This document shows, piece by piece, positions 8,443 to 16,467 of a DNA stretch of 32,344 bases (the stretch's first letter is position 1; every line of letters begins with the position of its first letter). The DNA is from Ruania albidiflava DSM 18029 (GTDB lineage Bacteria; Actinomycetota; Actinomycetes; Actinomycetales; Beutenbergiaceae). Made by a program: the position numbers and the translations under genes. Below the pieces are notes generated by a model, which saw only the letters and a list, made by a program, of their open reading frames with translations, ran no database searches and had not been told where the DNA came from. The stretch lies in the NCBI RefSeq assembly GCF_000421225.1, contig NZ_ATWL01000025.1:1-32344 (forward strand), written 5' to 3'.

Positions 8443-9347
8443 GCACCACCACGACCGCGCAGCGCACCCGAGCACCTCAGGCCCCCGAGACCGCGCAGAC
8501 CAGGCCGAACCACCGCCGTCGACCGTTCCGGGCGCACCTGGACGCCGGCCTGTACCTGATCATGGTGGCCTCGATCCTGGTGATGGCCGTACCGCTGATC
8601 TGGATGTTCCTGGCCAGCTTCAAGGACAACGGCGAGATCTACTCGGTGCCGTTGCAGTGGCTGCCGGACCAGTTCGCGTTCTTCAACTACGAGCAGGTCG
8701 CCACCAGCATCCCGATCGGCCGGATGTTCCTGAACAGCCTGGGCATCACCATCGCCGGCGCCGGGCTGAAGGTGTTCCTCGGCCTGTGCTGCGCCTACGC
8801 GGTGGTCTTCATCGACGTGCCGCTGCGCAAGGCCGTGTTCGTGGTGGTGCTGTTCGCCCTGCTCATCCCGGGCCAGATCACGATCATCCCGAACTACTCG
8901 CTGATCGCGAACCTCGGCTGGCTGAACACCTACCAGGGCATCCTGGTCCCCGGGCTGGCCAGCGCGTTCGGCACGTTCCTGTTCCGCCAGCACTTCCTCT
9001 CCCTGCCGATCTCCGTGCTCGAAGCAGCCCAGATGGACGGCGCGAACCACTGGCGCCGGCTGTGGCGGTTCGTGGTGCCGATGTCGGTGCCCACGATCGC
9101 CGCCGTCGGGCTGATCTCGCTGGTGAACGAGTGGAACGACTACCTGTGGCCGATGCTCGTCACCGACAACACGGACACGATGACCCTGCCGGTCGGGCTC
9201 ACCCTGCTGCAGAGCCTGGACGGCATGCAGGCCTGGGGAGTGCTGATGGCCGCCACTGTCGTGGTCACCCTGCCGATGCTGCTCATCTTCCTCATCCTGC
9301 AACGCCGCCTGGTTGCCGGTCTGACCGCCGGCGCCGTGACCGGCTGA
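8439..9347 (+). CDS. ugpE: ABC transporter permease, UgpE/MalG type
   Basis: 302 aa beginning at ATG 8439, which overlaps the previous stop codon (ATGA). A charged, Pro-rich cytoplasmic N-terminus is followed by the helix LYLIMVASILVMAVPLIWM. The EAA loop LEAAQMDGANHWRRL with FVVPMSVP sits near residue 190. It pairs with the preceding permease to form the channel. No ATPase gene follows; the next gene is the binding protein. In enterobacteria the ugp order is B-A-E-C-Q. Here A-E-B-Q with C missing would fit an actinobacterial operon that uses a shared ATPase. Confidence 0.88.
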   Translation: MSTTTTAQRTRAPQAPETAQTRPNHRRRPFRAHLDAGLYLIMVASILVMAVPLIWMFLASFKDNGEIYSVPLQWLPDQFAFFNYEQVATSIPIGRMFLNSLGITIAGAGLKVFLGLCCAYAVVFIDVPLRKAVFVVVLFALLIPGQITIIPNYSLIANLGWLNTYQGILVPGLASAFGTFLFRQHFLSLPISVLEAAQMDGANHWRRLWRFVVPMSVPTIAAVGLISLVNEWNDYLWPMLVTDNTDTMTLPVGLTLLQSLDGMQAWGVLMAATVVVTLPMLLIFLILQRRLVAGLTAGAVTG

Positions 9348-9379
9348 CCCCCGCCGCACCCACCCTCAAGGAGACGACC

Positions 9380-10771
9380 ATGTCCTCAGCCCGCAACCGC
9401 CTCACCCTCCCGGACCGCCGCCTCGCCCGCCCCACCCGCCGCCAGCTGCTGCAGCTGAGCGGTCTGGGCGCCGCCGGCGGGATGCTCGCCGCCTGCGGTC
9501 CCTCCCTGGGTGGTGATGACGGCGCCGAGGAACCCGCCGAGGAGATCGACTGGGCCAGCATCGAACCAGCCTCGGAGATCACCTGGTGGTCCAACCACCC
9601 CGGTGAGACCAAGGACCTCGAGACCTCCTACATCGAGGCGTTCAACGAGGAGTACCCGGAGATCACGATCAACCTGGTGACCGCCGGTGCCGGCTATGAC
9701 GAGATCGCGCAGCGGTTCCAGGCAGCCTCGGGCACCGACGAGATCCCGGACCTGGTGATCGCCTCGGACGTGTGGTGGTTCCGCTACTTCATCAACGGCC
9801 AGATCATCGCCATCGACGACGTGTTCGCCCACCTGGAGGTGGACACCAGCGACTTCGTGGAGACCCTGTTCAGCGACTACGAGTACGAGGGCAAGCACTA
9901 CGCCGCCCCGTACGCCCGCTCGACACCGCTGTTCTACTACAACCGGGACATCTGGTCCGCGGCCGGGCTGCCGGACCGCGGGCCGGAGACCTGGGAGGAG
10001 CTGCAGGAGTGGGCACCGGCGCTGCGCGAGCACGTGCCTGCCGACGGCCAGCCGCTCGCACTGAGCATCGGCCCGTCCTGGTCCGGCTGGTGGTTCTCCA
10101 ACATCATCTGGGGCCAGGGCGGGGCGATGAGCGAGGAGTGGACCGTCACCCTGGACTCCGAGGAGGCGATCGCTGCGGGCGAGTTCGTGGTGGACATGTA
10201 CAACGGCGAGAACGCGTTCGCCGGGTTCGGCTCGGACACCAACGCCGACTTCCAGACCGAGATCTTCGCCTGCCTGGTCGGGTCCACCGGGTCGCTGACC
10301 GGGCACCTGGAGGCGGCCGACTTCGAGGTGGGCACCGCGTTCCTGCCGAACGGGCCGGCGGACGTGCCGAACGTGCCCACCGGCGGCACCGGGCTGGCGA
10401 TCCCGTCCTCGCGCACCCCGGAGCAGCAGCTGGCCGCGGCGATGTTCCTGAAGTTCCTCACCGAGACGGAGAACACCGCTATCTTCTCCCAGGAGACCGG
10501 GTACATGCCGGTGCGCACCTCGGCGATCGAGAGCGACACCATGGCTGAGGTGTATGAGGAGACCCCGCAGTTCCGCACCTCGGTGGACCAGCTGCAGGAG
10601 AAGACCCGGGTGCAGGACTGGGTGCGGGTGTTCACCCCGGGCGGGGACCAGATCATCACCGACGGCATCGAGGAGCTGGTGCTCGGTGGCGGCACGCCGG
10701 AGGACGTGTTCCCGAACGTGACCACCCAGCTGGACCGGGCGTTCGAGGACAACGTCGAGCCGTACCTGTGA
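9380..10771 (+). CDS. ugpB: UgpB-like substrate-binding lipoprotein
   Basis: 463 aa. The signal has twin arginines (TRRQLLQLSG, residues 19-28) and a lipobox LAAC with the cysteine at residue 39, so it is a Tat-exported lipoprotein. The mature chain follows the E. coli UgpB layout segment by segment: PYARSTPLFYYNRDIW (UgpB has STPVLYYNKD), WSGWWFSN, a GSTGSL block, PTGGTGLAI and FLTETENTAIFSQETGYMPV (UgpB has ENAAEWHQKTGYLP). UgpB binds glycerol-3-phosphate and glycerophosphodiesters, and the phosphodiesterase gene overlapping the 3' end supports that substrate. AAGGAG precedes ATG 9380. It could still be a binding protein for another sugar; I judge the ugp role likely but not proven. Confidence 0.8.
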   Translation: MSSARNRLTLPDRRLARPTRRQLLQLSGLGAAGGMLAACGPSLGGDDGAEEPAEEIDWASIEPASEITWWSNHPGETKDLETSYIEAFNEEYPEITINLVTAGAGYDEIAQRFQAASGTDEIPDLVIASDVWWFRYFINGQIIAIDDVFAHLEVDTSDFVETLFSDYEYEGKHYAAPYARSTPLFYYNRDIWSAAGLPDRGPETWEELQEWAPALREHVPADGQPLALSIGPSWSGWWFSNIIWGQGGAMSEEWTVTLDSEEAIAAGEFVVDMYNGENAFAGFGSDTNADFQTEIFACLVGSTGSLTGHLEAADFEVGTAFLPNGPADVPNVPTGGTGLAIPSSRTPEQQLAAAMFLKFLTETENTAIFSQETGYMPVRTSAIESDTMAEVYEETPQFRTSVDQLQEKTRVQDWVRVFTPGGDQIITDGIEELVLGGGTPEDVFPNVTTQLDRAFEDNVEPYL

Positions 10772-11592
10772 CCGGCTCTGGCGCGCCGGGGCGCAGCAGG
10801 CAGAGCATGACGGCGGAGCCCGGGGTGCTCGTCGTGGCGCACCGGGGCAACTCCTCGGCAGCACCGGGGAACACCATGCCCGCAGTGGAAGGAGCCTGGC
10901 GGGTGGGGGCGGACCTGGTGGAGGTCGACGTGCGGATGAGCGCCGACGACGTGCCGGTGGTGATCCACGACGAGACCGTGGACGCCACCACCACCGGGTC
11001 CGGGACGGTGGCGTCGATGACCGGTGCGCAGGCCCGGGCGCTGGACGCCGGGTCGTGGTTCTCCCCGCGGTTCGGTGGCCACCGGGTGCCGCTGCTGGCA
11101 GAGGTGGCAGGCTTCCTGGCCAACCACCGCGGCACCGACCTGCTGCTGGAGGTGAAAGGGGACCTGACCGTGCCGCAGGCCAGGGCGGTGCTGGCCACCC
11201 TGGAGGCCGCCGGCATGCAGGAGCGCACCATCGTGCAGACGTTCTGGCCGCAGACGATCCGCGCGCTGCGCACAGTGGACCCGCACGTGCGGTTGGGGCT
11301 GCTGGTCGGCAGCCACGTGGCACCGGAGGAGGTGATGCTGCCGCTCGCTGCGGAGGTGGACGCGTTCGCGTGCAACCCGCGCTACGACCTCATCGAGCGC
11401 GACCCCGGTGTGGTGGCGGCGATCCACGCGGCCGGGATGCAGGTGTACGTGTGGACGCTGAACGAGGCCGACGCCTGGCGCACGGCCGTGGCGTGGGGTG
11501 TGGACGGGATCATCACCGACCGCCCGGACCGGCTCGCCGGGTGGCTGACTGCGACCACAGCCGCGGACCGGCCGGCGCCGGCGGTGGTGTGA
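10768..11592 (+). CDS. ugpQ: glycerophosphodiester phosphodiesterase (GDPD)
   Basis: 274 aa. It hydrolyses glycerophosphodiesters to glycerol-3-phosphate and an alcohol. The GDPD family signatures are clear: VVAHRGNSSAAPGNT (catalytic HRG and the family's APENT motif, here APGNT), DLVEVDVR (metal-binding E and D), VVIHDETVDATTTGSG (catalytic HD) and LLEVKGD. No signal peptide is seen, so it acts inside the cell. GTG 10768 overlaps the binding-protein stop codon (GTGA). ATG 10807 is an alternative start 13 codons in that still precedes the first motif. Placement as last gene of a UgpB-type importer operon matches the role of UgpQ, which degrades imported diesters. Confidence 0.85.
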   Translation: MTGSGAPGRSRQSMTAEPGVLVVAHRGNSSAAPGNTMPAVEGAWRVGADLVEVDVRMSADDVPVVIHDETVDATTTGSGTVASMTGAQARALDAGSWFSPRFGGHRVPLLAEVAGFLANHRGTDLLLEVKGDLTVPQARAVLATLEAAGMQERTIVQTFWPQTIRALRTVDPHVRLGLLVGSHVAPEEVMLPLAAEVDAFACNPRYDLIERDPGVVAAIHAAGMQVYVWTLNEADAWRTAVAWGVDGIITDRPDRLAGWLTATTAADRPAPAVV

Positions 11593-11611
11593 GCGGCGTC
11601 CTGGACCGCTC
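11591..11611 (+). terminator. hairpin at the end of the ugp-like operon
   Basis: GAGCGG (11591-11596) and CCGCTC (11606-11611) form a 6-bp stem over a 9-base loop, overlapping the GDPD stop codon. There is no T run. It is a candidate terminator only. Confidence 0.3.
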
Positions 11612-11669
11612 GTGAGTCACTTGGCTGGGGCTATAGCACCAGCAGGTTTCCGCACGAGCAGCGGCTGAC

Positions 11670-11698
11670 CGGACAGATCGCGCCGATGCTGCCACGAT
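11670..11698 (+). promoter_or_regulatory. candidate leaderless promoter of ldh
   Basis: CGGACA at 11670-11675, 17 bases, then CACGAT at 11693-11698, ending six bases (GGAGAG) before the ATG. It has the same geometry as seven other genes in the window. The purine-rich gap could instead be read as a very close ribosome site. Confidence 0.35.
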
Positions 11699-11704
11699 GG
11701 AGAG

Positions 11705-12640
11705 ATGATCGAGAGCAGCACCGGTAGCAAGCTCGCGATCGTCGGCGCCGGTTCTGTGGGGTCGACGCTCGCCTACGCCGCCCTGATCCGCGGACTGGCG
11801 CGGTCTGTCGCACTGTATGACATCAACTCCGTCAAGGTGCGTGCCGAGGCGCTGGACCTGCGCCAGGGGCTGCAGTTCGTGCCGGCCGCGCACGTGGAGG
11901 GCTCGGACGACGTCCAGGTCTGCGCAGGGGCGGACATCATCGCGGTGACCGCGGGGGCCAAGCAGCAGCCCGGGCAGACCCGCCTCGACCTCGCCGCCTC
12001 CACCACGAAGCTGATGCGCACGCTCATGCCGCAGCTGGTCGAGGTGGCCCCCGACGCCATCATCGTGATGGTGACCAACCCCGTGGACGTCATCACCTAT
12101 GTGGCCCAGCAGCTGACCGGGCTGTCCCCGCACCGGCTGTTCGGCTCGGGAACGGTGCTGGACTCCGCCCGGCTGCGCGGCCTGATCGCCTCCCGGTGCG
12201 GGATCGCGGTGCAGAACGTGCACGCGAACATCGTCGGCGAGCACGGTGACAGCGAGATCCCGCTGTGGAGCACCGCCACGGCCGGCACGATCCCGGTCAC
12301 CGAGCTGATCGACGAGGCCGAGCGGGCCCAGATGGCCCACGACGTGGTGCACGCCGCCTACGAGATCATCGACGGCAAGGGTGCCACCAACTACGCCATC
12401 GGCGTCTCCGCGTGCCGGATCCTCGAAGCGGTGCTGCGCGACGAGCACCGGGTGCTGCCGGTCTCCACCCGGGCGGACGGGCACCACGGCATCGAGGACG
12501 TCTGCCTGTCCATCCCGTCGGTCGTGGGTGCCAGCGGTATCGAGCGGCAGCTGCACGTGCCGATGTCCGAGGAGGAGATTGCGGGGCTGCGCGCCAGCGC
12601 CGAGGAGATCCGGGCGGTGGCCCGCAGCCTCGGCTTCTAA
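11705..12640 (+). CDS. ldh: L-lactate dehydrogenase (NAD-dependent)
   Basis: 311 aa. It catalyses reversible reduction of pyruvate to L-lactate with NADH in the cytoplasm. The Rossmann motif IVGAGSVGSTLAYA starts at residue 12, with the NAD-ribose aspartate at D39. The substrate loop GAKQQPGQTRLDL carries Gln87 at the position that separates lactate from malate dehydrogenases, which have Arg there, and the catalytic-loop Arg93. VTNPVDVITY, D153/R156 and the active-site histidine H180 in VGEHGDSEIP are all in place. The length is typical. The ATG sits directly after GGAGAG, too close for a normal ribosome site, and may be a leaderless start. It is a single-gene unit with no partner. Confidence 0.93.
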   Translation: MIESSTGSKLAIVGAGSVGSTLAYAALIRGLARSVALYDINSVKVRAEALDLRQGLQFVPAAHVEGSDDVQVCAGADIIAVTAGAKQQPGQTRLDLAASTTKLMRTLMPQLVEVAPDAIIVMVTNPVDVITYVAQQLTGLSPHRLFGSGTVLDSARLRGLIASRCGIAVQNVHANIVGEHGDSEIPLWSTATAGTIPVTELIDEAERAQMAHDVVHAAYEIIDGKGATNYAIGVSACRILEAVLRDEHRVLPVSTRADGHHGIEDVCLSIPSVVGASGIERQLHVPMSEEEIAGLRASAEEIRAVARSLGF

Positions 12641-12644
12641 CCCC

Positions 12645-12712
12645 CGTTCGCGAACGCCCGCCTTCGCGGCGAGCAAGCGCTTCCCGGCCGCACGAGCGAG
12701 CGCTCGCGAGGG
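12645..12712. repeat. palindrome-rich GC element after ldh
   Basis: This gap contains the 10-base palindrome GTTCGCGAAC (12646-12655), AAGCGCTT and GCGAGCGCTCGC. The stretch from 12648 matches 20 of 23 bases of the sequence at 16768-16790. It may act as terminator for ldh, or be a dispersed palindromic repeat. Confidence 0.35.
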
Positions 12713-12853
12713 GTACGCCTTCGACCACACCCGCACCAGAGCACGCCGAGCAACACCTCTAGCCCGGCCGCCTCCAGGCTGGTCTCGCGCCCCAGTCCAC
12801 ACCCCACCCGCCCGGCGCTGTACCACGCCCGCCTTAGCCCGCACACTGGACCC

Positions 12854-15322
12854 ATGCCCCACACGATGCGTGACTACCTCGCGAGCCTCTCCGAGGAGGA
12901 GCTCGCGAGCATCATCGACAATGCTGCCGACGCGGGTGCACCCATCCGCAGCCTGGACGAGCTGGCCCAGCGCCTGCAGCACCCTGGCACGGTGGTGCGA
13001 GCCCTGCAGTCGGGTCCGCTGCCACGGATCCAGCTGCTGGAGGCGGTCACCGCACTCGGTCTCACCCTGGATCCGGTGTCGCTGCGGATGGTCCTGGACA
13101 CCGGTGGCCGCAGCGAGGAGGACCACCAGGCACAGATCGAGCGGTGGCTGGCCGATGCGATGAGCGTCGCGCTGCTGTGGATCGACGAGGACGGTCTGCA
13201 CCTCAACCCGGCGGCGCACCAGGTGCTGCCGTACCCCCTGGCGGACTCCCCGTCGTTGGCCGGTGAGCTCCCGGAGCTGACCGTGGACCAGCTGCGCCGG
13301 ATCGCCACAGCCTGGGGCGTCTCGCCGGCGGGCCGTAAGGCAGAGCTGGTGGCGCGACTGAGCGTCACGCTGGACCAGCAGCTGATCCGCAGGCTGCTCA
13401 GCGAGGCTCCGGACGGAGTGCTGGACACCTTGACCACCGAGGTCACCCACGCCATCGAGCTCGCACAGCAGGGCGACCTGGCGGAGGAGGCCCAGCAGCG
13501 GTACATCCGCTCCATCCTCGGCCCGGGCGGCCGGGAGGCCTTCGCCCGCCGGCAGGAGCTGCTGCGCTGGCTGCTCGAGCACGGCCTGGCGATCGGCTCA
13601 CCCTACGACGCGCTGAGCACCGAGGTCCCGACAGAGGTGCTGCTCGCTCTCGCCCCCACTGCGTTCCGGTTCCCGTTCGACCCGGAGCCGCCGGTGGTGG
13701 CCACCGCCCCGGTGCCGGACCAGCAGGCCGGCCGGTCGGCCGCGGCAGCGATCGCCCAGTTCCTGGCCAGCGCCACCGCAACGGTGGAGGCCACCACGCG
13801 CCGACCGCTGACAGCGAACAAGACTGGCGGTATCGGCGCCCGGGAGCTGAGCCGGCTGGCCAAGGAGGTCGGCGCCGAGACGGCCACCACCCGGCTGGCT
13901 GCGGCCACGGCCGCCTACGCCGAGGTGCTCGATGTGCTGGATGACGGCACCCTCGGCGGCAGCCCGTCAGTGGAGGACTGGCGCCGCCAGGCTCCGGCGC
14001 GGCGCGCGTTCAGCCTGATCCAGTCCTGGCTGCACCTGACCCTGCCGCCGTCCTGGGACCGGGACGCCGGCGGTTCCTTCCTGAGCCTGCTCTCCCCCAA
14101 GGTGCCCTCCACCGGTGTGCCGCTGGGGCTGGTGTGCTGCCTGCTCGCGGCCGCGCACCCCGGTGAGGGGCTCACCTCGGCGGCGGACGTGCGGGCCGTG
14201 ATCGACTGGGAGCACCCGACCGCGGACCTGCCGCCCGGCACGGTGGAGCGCGCCTGGGCGGAGGCGCACGAGCTCGGGCTGCTCGCCGAGGGCCGGCTGA
14301 GCACGATCGGCGAGGCGGTGCTGGAGCAGGACGAGGAGCGTGCGCTGGCGGCCCTGTCGACGATGCTGCCGGAGGTGACCAGCCAGGCACTGTTCGGCTC
14401 GGACCAGACGGTGATGGTGCCCGGCAGTCCGCGCCCGGACGTGGTGGACGTGCTCGATGCAGTGGCCGAGCGAGAGGCCCGCGGTGCGGCGAACACCTGG
14501 CGGATCACCGGTGCCAGCGTGCGGGCGGCGTTGGACGCCGGGTACCAGGCGGAAGAGCTGCTCACCGCGCTGCGCACGATCGCCGGCAAGGAGCTGCCGC
14601 AGGCGATCGAGTACCTGATCGGCGACGTGGCCCGCAAGCACGGTCACCTGGGCGTACGGGCCGCGGCAGCGGTGGTCACCAGCGAGGATGAGGCGCTGCT
14701 GGCCGAGGTGGTGGCCACCCGCGGGCTGCGCAGGCTGGGCCTGTCCCTGGTGGCGCCCACGGTGGCGGTCTCTGCCGAGCCGGTCGGGGAGGTGCTGCGC
14801 GCCCTGCGGGCGGCAGGGTTCCTGCCGATCGAGGTCGACGACGGCGGTGCACCCCTCGTGCAGGTCCGTCACCTGTCGTTGGCGGGCGAGCAGGCGGAGG
14901 CGCACGAGCCGGCGGAGCTGGACGAGCTCAGCGAGGGCGCCGACGCTGCGGACCTGGCGGCCATCGAGCAGCTGGCGCCGTCCCGGCCCTCCGGGCTCGC
15001 CGAGCGGGAGGACCCGCAGGAGATTGCCCAGCGACTGCTCACCGGCGGCGATACCGACCTGGCCCCGGTCTCCGGCCTGGAGCAGATGCTGACGAACCTG
15101 GCTCGGAGGCTGTCCGCGGCCGAGGTGCACGAGCTGGCCGACGCCACCGAGCACGGCCGGCCAGTGGTGATCGTCTACCTCTCCGGCACGGGCAGCACGA
15201 GCCGCCGCATGGTCTCCGGCCTCTTGGTGGATGGCCCCCACCTGCTCGCCTACTGCCACGAGCGCCAGGACGAGCGCACCTTCCGCCTGGACCGGATCCT
15301 CTCCGTGGAGCCGGTCGGCTAG
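12854..15322 (+). CDS. helicase-associated (XPB/Ssl2-like C-terminal domain) protein
   Basis: 822 aa, normal for the actinobacterial proteins annotated as helicase-associated or 'helicase C-terminal domain (Helicase_C_3)'. The N-terminal 200 residues are helical and HTH-like (MRDYLASLSEEELASIIDN, then LSVTLDQQLIRRLL). No Walker A or DEAD box is present, so it has no ATPase core of its own. About residues 490-690 resemble the XPB-type region: RALAALSTMLPEVTSQALFGSDQTVMVPGSPRPDVV, then WRITGASVRAALDAGY. The last 60 residues, RPVVIVYLSG to RTFRLDRILSVEPV, look like a WYL-type ligand-binding strand set. The molecular role is unknown. The start may be leaderless: CACACT ends six bases before the ATG. 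The gene often sits near a separate XPB helicase gene, but none is seen here. Confidence 0.75.
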   Translation: MPHTMRDYLASLSEEELASIIDNAADAGAPIRSLDELAQRLQHPGTVVRALQSGPLPRIQLLEAVTALGLTLDPVSLRMVLDTGGRSEEDHQAQIERWLADAMSVALLWIDEDGLHLNPAAHQVLPYPLADSPSLAGELPELTVDQLRRIATAWGVSPAGRKAELVARLSVTLDQQLIRRLLSEAPDGVLDTLTTEVTHAIELAQQGDLAEEAQQRYIRSILGPGGREAFARRQELLRWLLEHGLAIGSPYDALSTEVPTEVLLALAPTAFRFPFDPEPPVVATAPVPDQQAGRSAAAAIAQFLASATATVEATTRRPLTANKTGGIGARELSRLAKEVGAETATTRLAAATAAYAEVLDVLDDGTLGGSPSVEDWRRQAPARRAFSLIQSWLHLTLPPSWDRDAGGSFLSLLSPKVPSTGVPLGLVCCLLAAAHPGEGLTSAADVRAVIDWEHPTADLPPGTVERAWAEAHELGLLAEGRLSTIGEAVLEQDEERALAALSTMLPEVTSQALFGSDQTVMVPGSPRPDVVDVLDAVAEREARGAANTWRITGASVRAALDAGYQAEELLTALRTIAGKELPQAIEYLIGDVARKHGHLGVRAAAAVVTSEDEALLAEVVATRGLRRLGLSLVAPTVAVSAEPVGEVLRALRAAGFLPIEVDDGGAPLVQVRHLSLAGEQAEAHEPAELDELSEGADAADLAAIEQLAPSRPSGLAEREDPQEIAQRLLTGGDTDLAPVSGLEQMLTNLARRLSAAEVHELADATEHGRPVVIVYLSGTGSTSRRMVSGLLVDGPHLLAYCHERQDERTFRLDRILSVEPVG

Positions 15323-15341
15323 CCTCCCAGCCCTTGTTCGA

Positions 15342-15370
15342 TCTGGTCTGGTCAACCTGACCAGACCAGA
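15342..15370. promoter_or_regulatory. 29-bp perfect palindrome, probable toxin-antitoxin operator
   Basis: TCTGGTCTGGTCA and its exact reverse complement flank a 3-base centre (ACC). The arms themselves repeat TCTGGTC/TGGTCA, so several overlapping half-sites exist. It ends two bases before the -10 TATCCT, so a bound antitoxin dimer would block RNA polymerase. This is the expected layout for autoregulation of a Phd/YefM module. Confidence 0.75.
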
Positions 15371-15372
15371 GA

Positions 15373-15378
15373 TATCCT
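15373..15378 (+). promoter_or_regulatory. -10 element of the phd-vapC operon (leaderless)
   Basis: TATCCT lies six bases (GAGAAG) before the GTG start at 15385, so transcription would begin at or next to the start codon. A -35 candidate TGGTCA lies inside the palindrome with 18-base spacing. Confidence 0.5.
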
Positions 15379-15384
15379 GAGAAG

Positions 15385-15621
15385 GTGACCGATGTGGTGA
15401 ACGTGCAGGAGGCGAAGACCCGGCTGTCGGAGCTGCTGAAGCGGGTCGAGGCCGGTGAGACGATCACGATCGCCCGAGCGGGAACACCGGTGGCCGAGCT
15501 CCGGCCGAGCACACCGGTGCAGCCCACCTTCGGGGGGCTTGTCCCCGGCCTCCAGGTGGGCGAGGCGTTCTTCGAGGACCTCAGCGACGAGGAGCTGTCC
15601 CGCTGGGAGGGCGGTCAGTGA
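15385..15621 (+). CDS. Phd/YefM-family antitoxin
   Basis: 78 aa. The N-terminal fold is the typical Phd DNA-binding and dimerisation part: VVNVQEAKTRLSELLKRVEAGE followed by ITIARAGTPVAELRP. The acidic C-terminus (FFEDLSDEELSRWEGG) would wrap the toxin. It neutralises the PIN-domain RNase encoded next and represses its own operon through the adjacent palindrome. GTG 15385 is consistent with a leaderless mRNA. GTG 15394 or 15397 would fit GAGAAGG as a ribosome site and remove only 3-4 residues. Its TGA overlaps the toxin GTG start by GTGA, giving coupled translation. Confidence 0.88.
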   Translation: MTDVVNVQEAKTRLSELLKRVEAGETITIARAGTPVAELRPSTPVQPTFGGLVPGLQVGEAFFEDLSDEELSRWEGGQ

Positions 15622-16007
15622 GGTACCTGCTGGACACCCACGTGCTGCTCTGGCTCGCGGGCGATGCGGACCGGGTAGCCCAGCGGGTGCGCACAGAGCT
15701 GGCGGACGCCGCCGAACGCAGGGTGTCGAGCGCGAGCGCGATGGAGATCGCGTTGAAGACCCGCCTGGGCAAGCTTCCCGGCGGGGACGGCGTGATCACG
15801 GGGTGGGATCGCATCGTGAGAGGGTTCCTCGCCACCGAGCTGCCGTTGACGGCGGCACACATGCTGCACGCCGGAGCGATGGACTGGCCGCACCGCGACC
15901 CGTTCGATCGCATGCTCCTCGCCCAGGCGACCATCGAAGGGCTCGTGCTCGTCACCCAGGACCGCCGCATCACCGCCTACCGAGGAATCCAGACGCTGAC
16001 CTGGTGA
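15618..16007 (+). CDS. PIN-domain toxin, VapC-like RNase
   Basis: 129 aa, the usual size for a PIN toxin. Predicted metal-binding acidic residues are D6 (RYLLDTHVLLW), E43 (SASAMEIALKTRLGKL), D94 or D97 (HRDPFDRMLLAQA) and D115 (LVTQDRRI), the pattern of the PIN subfamily that pairs with Phd antitoxins. It would cleave RNA when the antitoxin is lost. The GTG start overlaps the antitoxin stop codon. Its 3' end faces the second VapC gene, only 34 bases away on the opposite strand. I see no disruption, so it is probably functional. Confidence 0.88.
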   Translation: MRYLLDTHVLLWLAGDADRVAQRVRTELADAAERRVSSASAMEIALKTRLGKLPGGDGVITGWDRIVRGFLATELPLTAAHMLHAGAMDWPHRDPFDRMLLAQATIEGLVLVTQDRRITAYRGIQTLTW

Positions 16008-16041
16008 CCGGGACCACAACGACCATCGTGGGTTCGCCTTG

Positions 16042-16467
16042 CTACTCAGGCATCATCCAGCGCACACCCTCGAAGCGTTGGAAGTCGTTGTCGTAGGAGA
16101 CGATCTGCCCGCCGTGCTCCCGGGCGATCGCCGCGATGTGGGCGTCGTTGACCAGGTTGCCGCCGACACCGGTGGACTCCAGCAGCGGACGAAGAACCGC
16201 CAGGTGGCTGGCCGCCGGCTCGAGCACCGTCGCCGGCGGGCGGTCGAGCCACTCGTTGACGATGTCGATGGCCTGCGTGGCCGTGAGCGGGTTCGTCTGG
16301 ATGGATGAGTGCGTGCTCAGTCGCAGGAACGCGACCAGCACGATCCAGCAGAACCCGATGGTCTCGCTGCCGCTCAGCGCTCGGCTCAACCAGGTGTGCG
16401 CCTGCTGGTGCCTGGCCGCGGTGGTGTCGACCGCGTAGAGCAGGACGTTGGTATCGACGACCTTCAC
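16042..16467 (-). CDS. VapC-type PIN-domain toxin
   Basis: 141 aa, beginning MKVVDTNVLLYAVD (D5 in the metal site) and including the family stretch WIVLVAFLRLST. The third and fourth acidic positions are in LVNDAHIAAIAREHG and IVSYDNDFQRF. It resembles the actinobacterial VapC branch in which the second acidic position lies outside the VAFLR helix, so the lack of a Glu there is not by itself a defect. The ATG overlaps the antitoxin stop codon (16464-16467). It is a predicted RNase that cuts specific RNAs. It is unrelated in detail to the PIN toxin at 15618, so the two pairs are not a simple duplication. Confidence 0.87.
   Translation of the reverse strand: MKVVDTNVLLYAVDTTAARHQQAHTWLSRALSGSETIGFCWIVLVAFLRLSTHSSIQTNPLTATQAIDIVNEWLDRPPATVLEPAASHLAVLRPLLESTGVGGNLVNDAHIAAIAREHGGQIVSYDNDFQRFEGVRWMMPE

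Noticed and set aside
11513-13582. 689-codon open frame on the minus strand
   Set aside because: It runs across ldh and the helicase-associated gene, both with clear motifs on the plus strand. Long antisense frames are expected at this GC content.
16042-16467. Second VapC lacks the expected Glu in its VAFLR helix, suggesting a dead toxin
   Set aside because: Many actinobacterial VapC proteins of this branch have the same helix without Glu, and the other acidic positions are present.
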